9,073 bases of DNA from Clostridiaceae bacterium (GTDB lineage: Bacteria > Bacillota > Clostridia > Oscillospirales > Acutalibacteraceae), in NCBI GenBank assembly GCA_904501675.1, contig CAJGCL010000079.1:1-9073 (forward strand), in the 5' to 3' direction. The notes under the pieces were generated by a model. The model had not been told where the DNA came from and made no database searches. It worked only from the letters and a program-made list of their open reading frames with translations. Position numbers and translations under genes: made by a program. Positions 7,176-9,073 of the stretch are shown here, one piece after another. The first letter of the stretch is position 1; every line of letters begins with the position of its first letter.

Positions 7176-8767
7176 TTATTTTCCTCCACAAGTTTTGAAA
7201 TGGATTCTTTTAATTTATCTATTATTTCTGATTTGAATTTATATTCCGCTTTATTTGCAATAAGGCGTGCAGAAATATCTACAATTGTTTCTTTTGGCTC
7301 AAGTCCATTCTCAAGAAGAGTTGCACCTGTTTCAACAATATCAACTATAACATCGGAAAGGCCTAAAATAGGTGCGATTTCAATTGAGCCGTTAAGCTTT
7401 ATTATATCAATATCGCGACATTTATCTGCATAATAGCTTTTTGCAATATTAGAAAACTTTGTGGCAACTCTCAATGTGCTTGTGCCGTTATCGGTAAACT
7501 CTTTTTTACCTGCAACGCACATACGGCATTTACCGATATTAAGGTCAAGAAGCTCGTAAACATCGGGAGCATATTCAAGAAGAATATCTTTACCTGCAAC
7601 GCCTATATCTGCGGCACCACGTTCAACATAAATTGCAACATCGCTTGGTTTAACCCAGAAATAGCGCACCTTCTTTTCAGGATTTTCAAATATAAGACGG
7701 CGGTTTTTCTCATGAATCTGAGGACATTCAAAACCTGATTTTTCGAACATTGCGTAAACCTTTTCGCCTAATCTACCTTTAGGAAGAGCAACATTAAGGT
7801 AGCCGTCGTTTTCTGCCTTTTCTTCGCGCTTTTGAGCGTTTTCAAGAATTCTGTCTACTTCATCAAGATAAACAGCAAAACCGATAGCGCCTGCCTTCTT
7901 GTTAACGCGCTCCATAAGTCTATCGTAGCGTCCGCCTGAAAGCACACCAACAGGCACGCCCTGAATAAAGCCTTTGAAGACGATACCATTATAGTAGTTC
8001 ATGTCGTTAACAACGGAGCAATCTATATTAATATTCTTTTCATAGCCTGCATCAACAAGCTTTTTGCAAACTGCGGAAAGCTCATTATATGCATTCTGCA
8101 TTTCTGCATTAACAATAGCACCACTGATTTTGGGAAGAACCTCAGTTGGTGAACCATAAGCCTGCAACAAATCTGCAAGCTTATTTGAAAGAGCTTCGCC
8201 AATACCGAAACTTTTGCAAAGATTGAGTATAACACCCATATTTTTTTCGGAAACAGCGTTTAAAAGCTCTGTCTTATTACTTTCAGTAAGCTCCATAGCG
8301 TTGAAAAGACCACTGAGTATGCCCATATGAGAAATATCAAGAATATAATTCTCGCTGATAGCGTAAAGGCTACGGGCTGCAAGGTCAATAACCTGACAAA
8401 CCTCATCATCACCGATATTACCCATACACTCAACACCGGTTTGCATAATCTCGCTGAAACCGCCTGCTTTTTTTGTAACGCGATAAACATTTTCGTTATA
8501 ATAAACCTTTTGAACACCATCTATGGAGTCATCAAGATTTTTTATAATAGAAAATGTTACGTCAGGCTTAAGAGCGAGAAGTCTGCCATCGGTATCGGTA
8601 AAGGTAATGCAATTTTCACTGACAAGGAAATCTTTATTACTTCCGTAAAGGTCGTATTCTTCGAACTTGCTCATTTTAAACGGCTTGTAGCCATATTTAC
8701 TATAAAGACTGCGAAGCTCAAAAATTATCCTTTCGGAATTATTAAGCACGGATAAATCGAAACTCAT
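7172..8767 (-). CDS. hisZG: HisZ-HisG fusion: ATP phosphoribosyltransferase with its regulatory subunit in one chain
   Basis: This 531-residue protein joins two parts that are usually separate. Residues 1 to about 308 are HisZ, a histidyl-tRNA-synthetase-like regulatory subunit: LALKPDVT (64-71), YYNENVYRV (89-97), MNYYNGIVFKGF (256-267) and LSGGRYDRL (276-284). It lacks the C-terminal anticodon-binding domain and has SEIMQTGVE where synthetases have a REFxQ-type motif, so it is not an aminoacyl-tRNA synthetase. A charged linker (about 309-322) leads to a short-form HisG (323-531) with ALPKGRL (327-333), DIGVAGKDIL (387-396) and the PRPP-binding VDIVETGATLLENGL (475-489). HisG condenses ATP and PRPP to phosphoribosyl-ATP, the committed and histidine-inhibited step; short HisG needs HisZ for activity and feedback. 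The reading frame is unbroken across the junction. The ATG at 8767 shares a base with the preceding TAA, with GAGGG upstream. Confidence 0.95.
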   Translation of the reverse strand: MSFDLSVLNNSERIIFELRSLYSKYGYKPFKMSKFEEYDLYGSNKDFLVSENCITFTDTDGRLLALKPDVTFSIIKNLDDSIDGVQKVYYNENVYRVTKKAGGFSEIMQTGVECMGNIGDDEVCQVIDLAARSLYAISENYILDISHMGILSGLFNAMELTESNKTELLNAVSEKNMGVILNLCKSFGIGEALSNKLADLLQAYGSPTEVLPKISGAIVNAEMQNAYNELSAVCKKLVDAGYEKNINIDCSVVNDMNYYNGIVFKGFIQGVPVGVLSGGRYDRLMERVNKKAGAIGFAVYLDEVDRILENAQKREEKAENDGYLNVALPKGRLGEKVYAMFEKSGFECPQIHEKNRRLIFENPEKKVRYFWVKPSDVAIYVERGAADIGVAGKDILLEYAPDVYELLDLNIGKCRMCVAGKKEFTDNGTSTLRVATKFSNIAKSYYADKCRDIDIIKLNGSIEIAPILGLSDVIVDIVETGATLLENGLEPKETIVDISARLIANKAEYKFKSEIIDKLKESISKLVEENK

Positions 8768-9066
8768 TACTTATTGCCCTCTTTTGCTTTAATCTTGTCC
8801 AACACCTTACGATAACCGCCTGTGCCGTAAGAAAGGCACTTATTAACTCTGCCTATTGTAGCGGAGCTGGCACCGGTTTCGGTGGTAATGACATTAAAGG
8901 TTTTGCCCTCGTCTAATTTTTTTGCAACGCTCAGGCGCTGAGAAAGTGAAATAATCTCATTTATAGTGCACAAATCTTCAAAAAACTGATGGCAATCCTC
9001 AAGATTTTCAAGGCTTAAAATGGCTTCAAAGAGCTCATCTACACTGCTGTCTTTTAAAGGTGTCAT
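8767..9066 (-). CDS. yerC: TrpR-family DNA-binding protein, YerC/YecD type (probable histidine regulator)
   Basis: The 99-residue protein matches the YerC/YecD branch of the Trp repressor superfamily. Seen directly are the ELFEAILSLENLEDCHQFFEDLCT helical start (in pieces at 11-34), the INEIISLSQRLSVAKKL helix (35-51) and a helix-turn-helix with TETGASSATIGRVNKCL (62-78), where the second helix should read DNA. The length is typical. It has no catalytic motif. Its stop overlaps the hisZ-hisG start by one base, so it is the first visible gene of the histidine operon. From memory, comparative genomics of Gram-positive bacteria has proposed YerC as a histidine-responsive repressor named HisR; that role here is inference from family and position. 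Only 7 bases precede the ATG, so neither its ribosome site nor an operator can be seen, and a further upstream operon gene is possible. Confidence 0.9.
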   Translation of the reverse strand: MTPLKDSSVDELFEAILSLENLEDCHQFFEDLCTINEIISLSQRLSVAKKLDEGKTFNVITTETGASSATIGRVNKCLSYGTGGYRKVLDKIKAKEGNK

Positions 9067-9073
9067 AGTAAAA

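Noticed and set aside
7505..7602. Near-identical strings ttacctgcaacgc at about 7507 and 7590
   Set aside because: Both encode the short peptide VAGK within the HisG domain, so the match reflects repeated codons and not a mobile or regulatory repeat.
8327..8755. 142-codon open frame on the plus strand opposite the HisZ part of the fusion
   Set aside because: It is antisense to well-conserved HisZ motifs and shows no family motif of its own. It is best read as a shadow frame.
7172..8767. Possibility that the long gene is a histidyl-tRNA synthetase
   Set aside because: The anticodon-binding domain is missing, the synthetase catalytic REFxQ-type motif is altered, and the C-terminal third is plainly a short HisG. 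HisZ is the better reading.

Overview
The window is AT-rich bacterial DNA in which every recognisable gene lies on the minus strand, so transcription runs from high to low coordinates. The protein families suggest a Gram-positive host of the class Clostridia, probably an Oscillospiraceae/Ruminococcaceae-like gut lineage: a YerC-type TrpR-family protein, a short HisG with HisZ, a single-function HisB, a HisIE fusion, and TagB/TagD-type teichoic acid genes. Strong GGAGG ribosome sites agree with this. The lineage is inferred from gene content and style, not from a marker gene.

Region 1 (9066 down to 1464) is a compact histidine biosynthesis operon in the order yerC(hisR)-like, hisZ-hisG fusion, hisD, hisC, hisB, hisH, hisA, hisF, hisIE. 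Most junctions are overlaps of 1-4 bases (TAATG, ATGA, GTGA) or gaps of 0-2 bases. The only real gap is 56 bases between hisH and hisA, which holds a small inverted repeat and a direct repeat of the hisA start. Together the genes cover PRPP plus ATP to histidine except for histinol-phosphate dephosphorylation, whose enzyme is not in the window. The operon promoter and any operator or T-box would lie above position 9066, outside the window.

Region 2 (1463 down to 1) is a separate cell-envelope unit: a near-consensus sigma-A type promoter directly against the hisIE stop codon, a TagB/TagF-family CDP-glycerol glycerophosphotransferase, and the first three quarters of a TagD-like glycerol-3-phosphate cytidylyltransferase cut by the window edge. 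TagD makes CDP-glycerol and the TagB-like enzyme uses it, so these two work together. No convincing terminator separates them from the histidine operon.

The content is mostly well-known metabolism. The most notable item is the covalent HisZ-HisG fusion, followed by the TrpR-family regulator translationally linked to it at the head of the operon. I see no mobile element, CRISPR array, RNA gene or wholly unknown system here.
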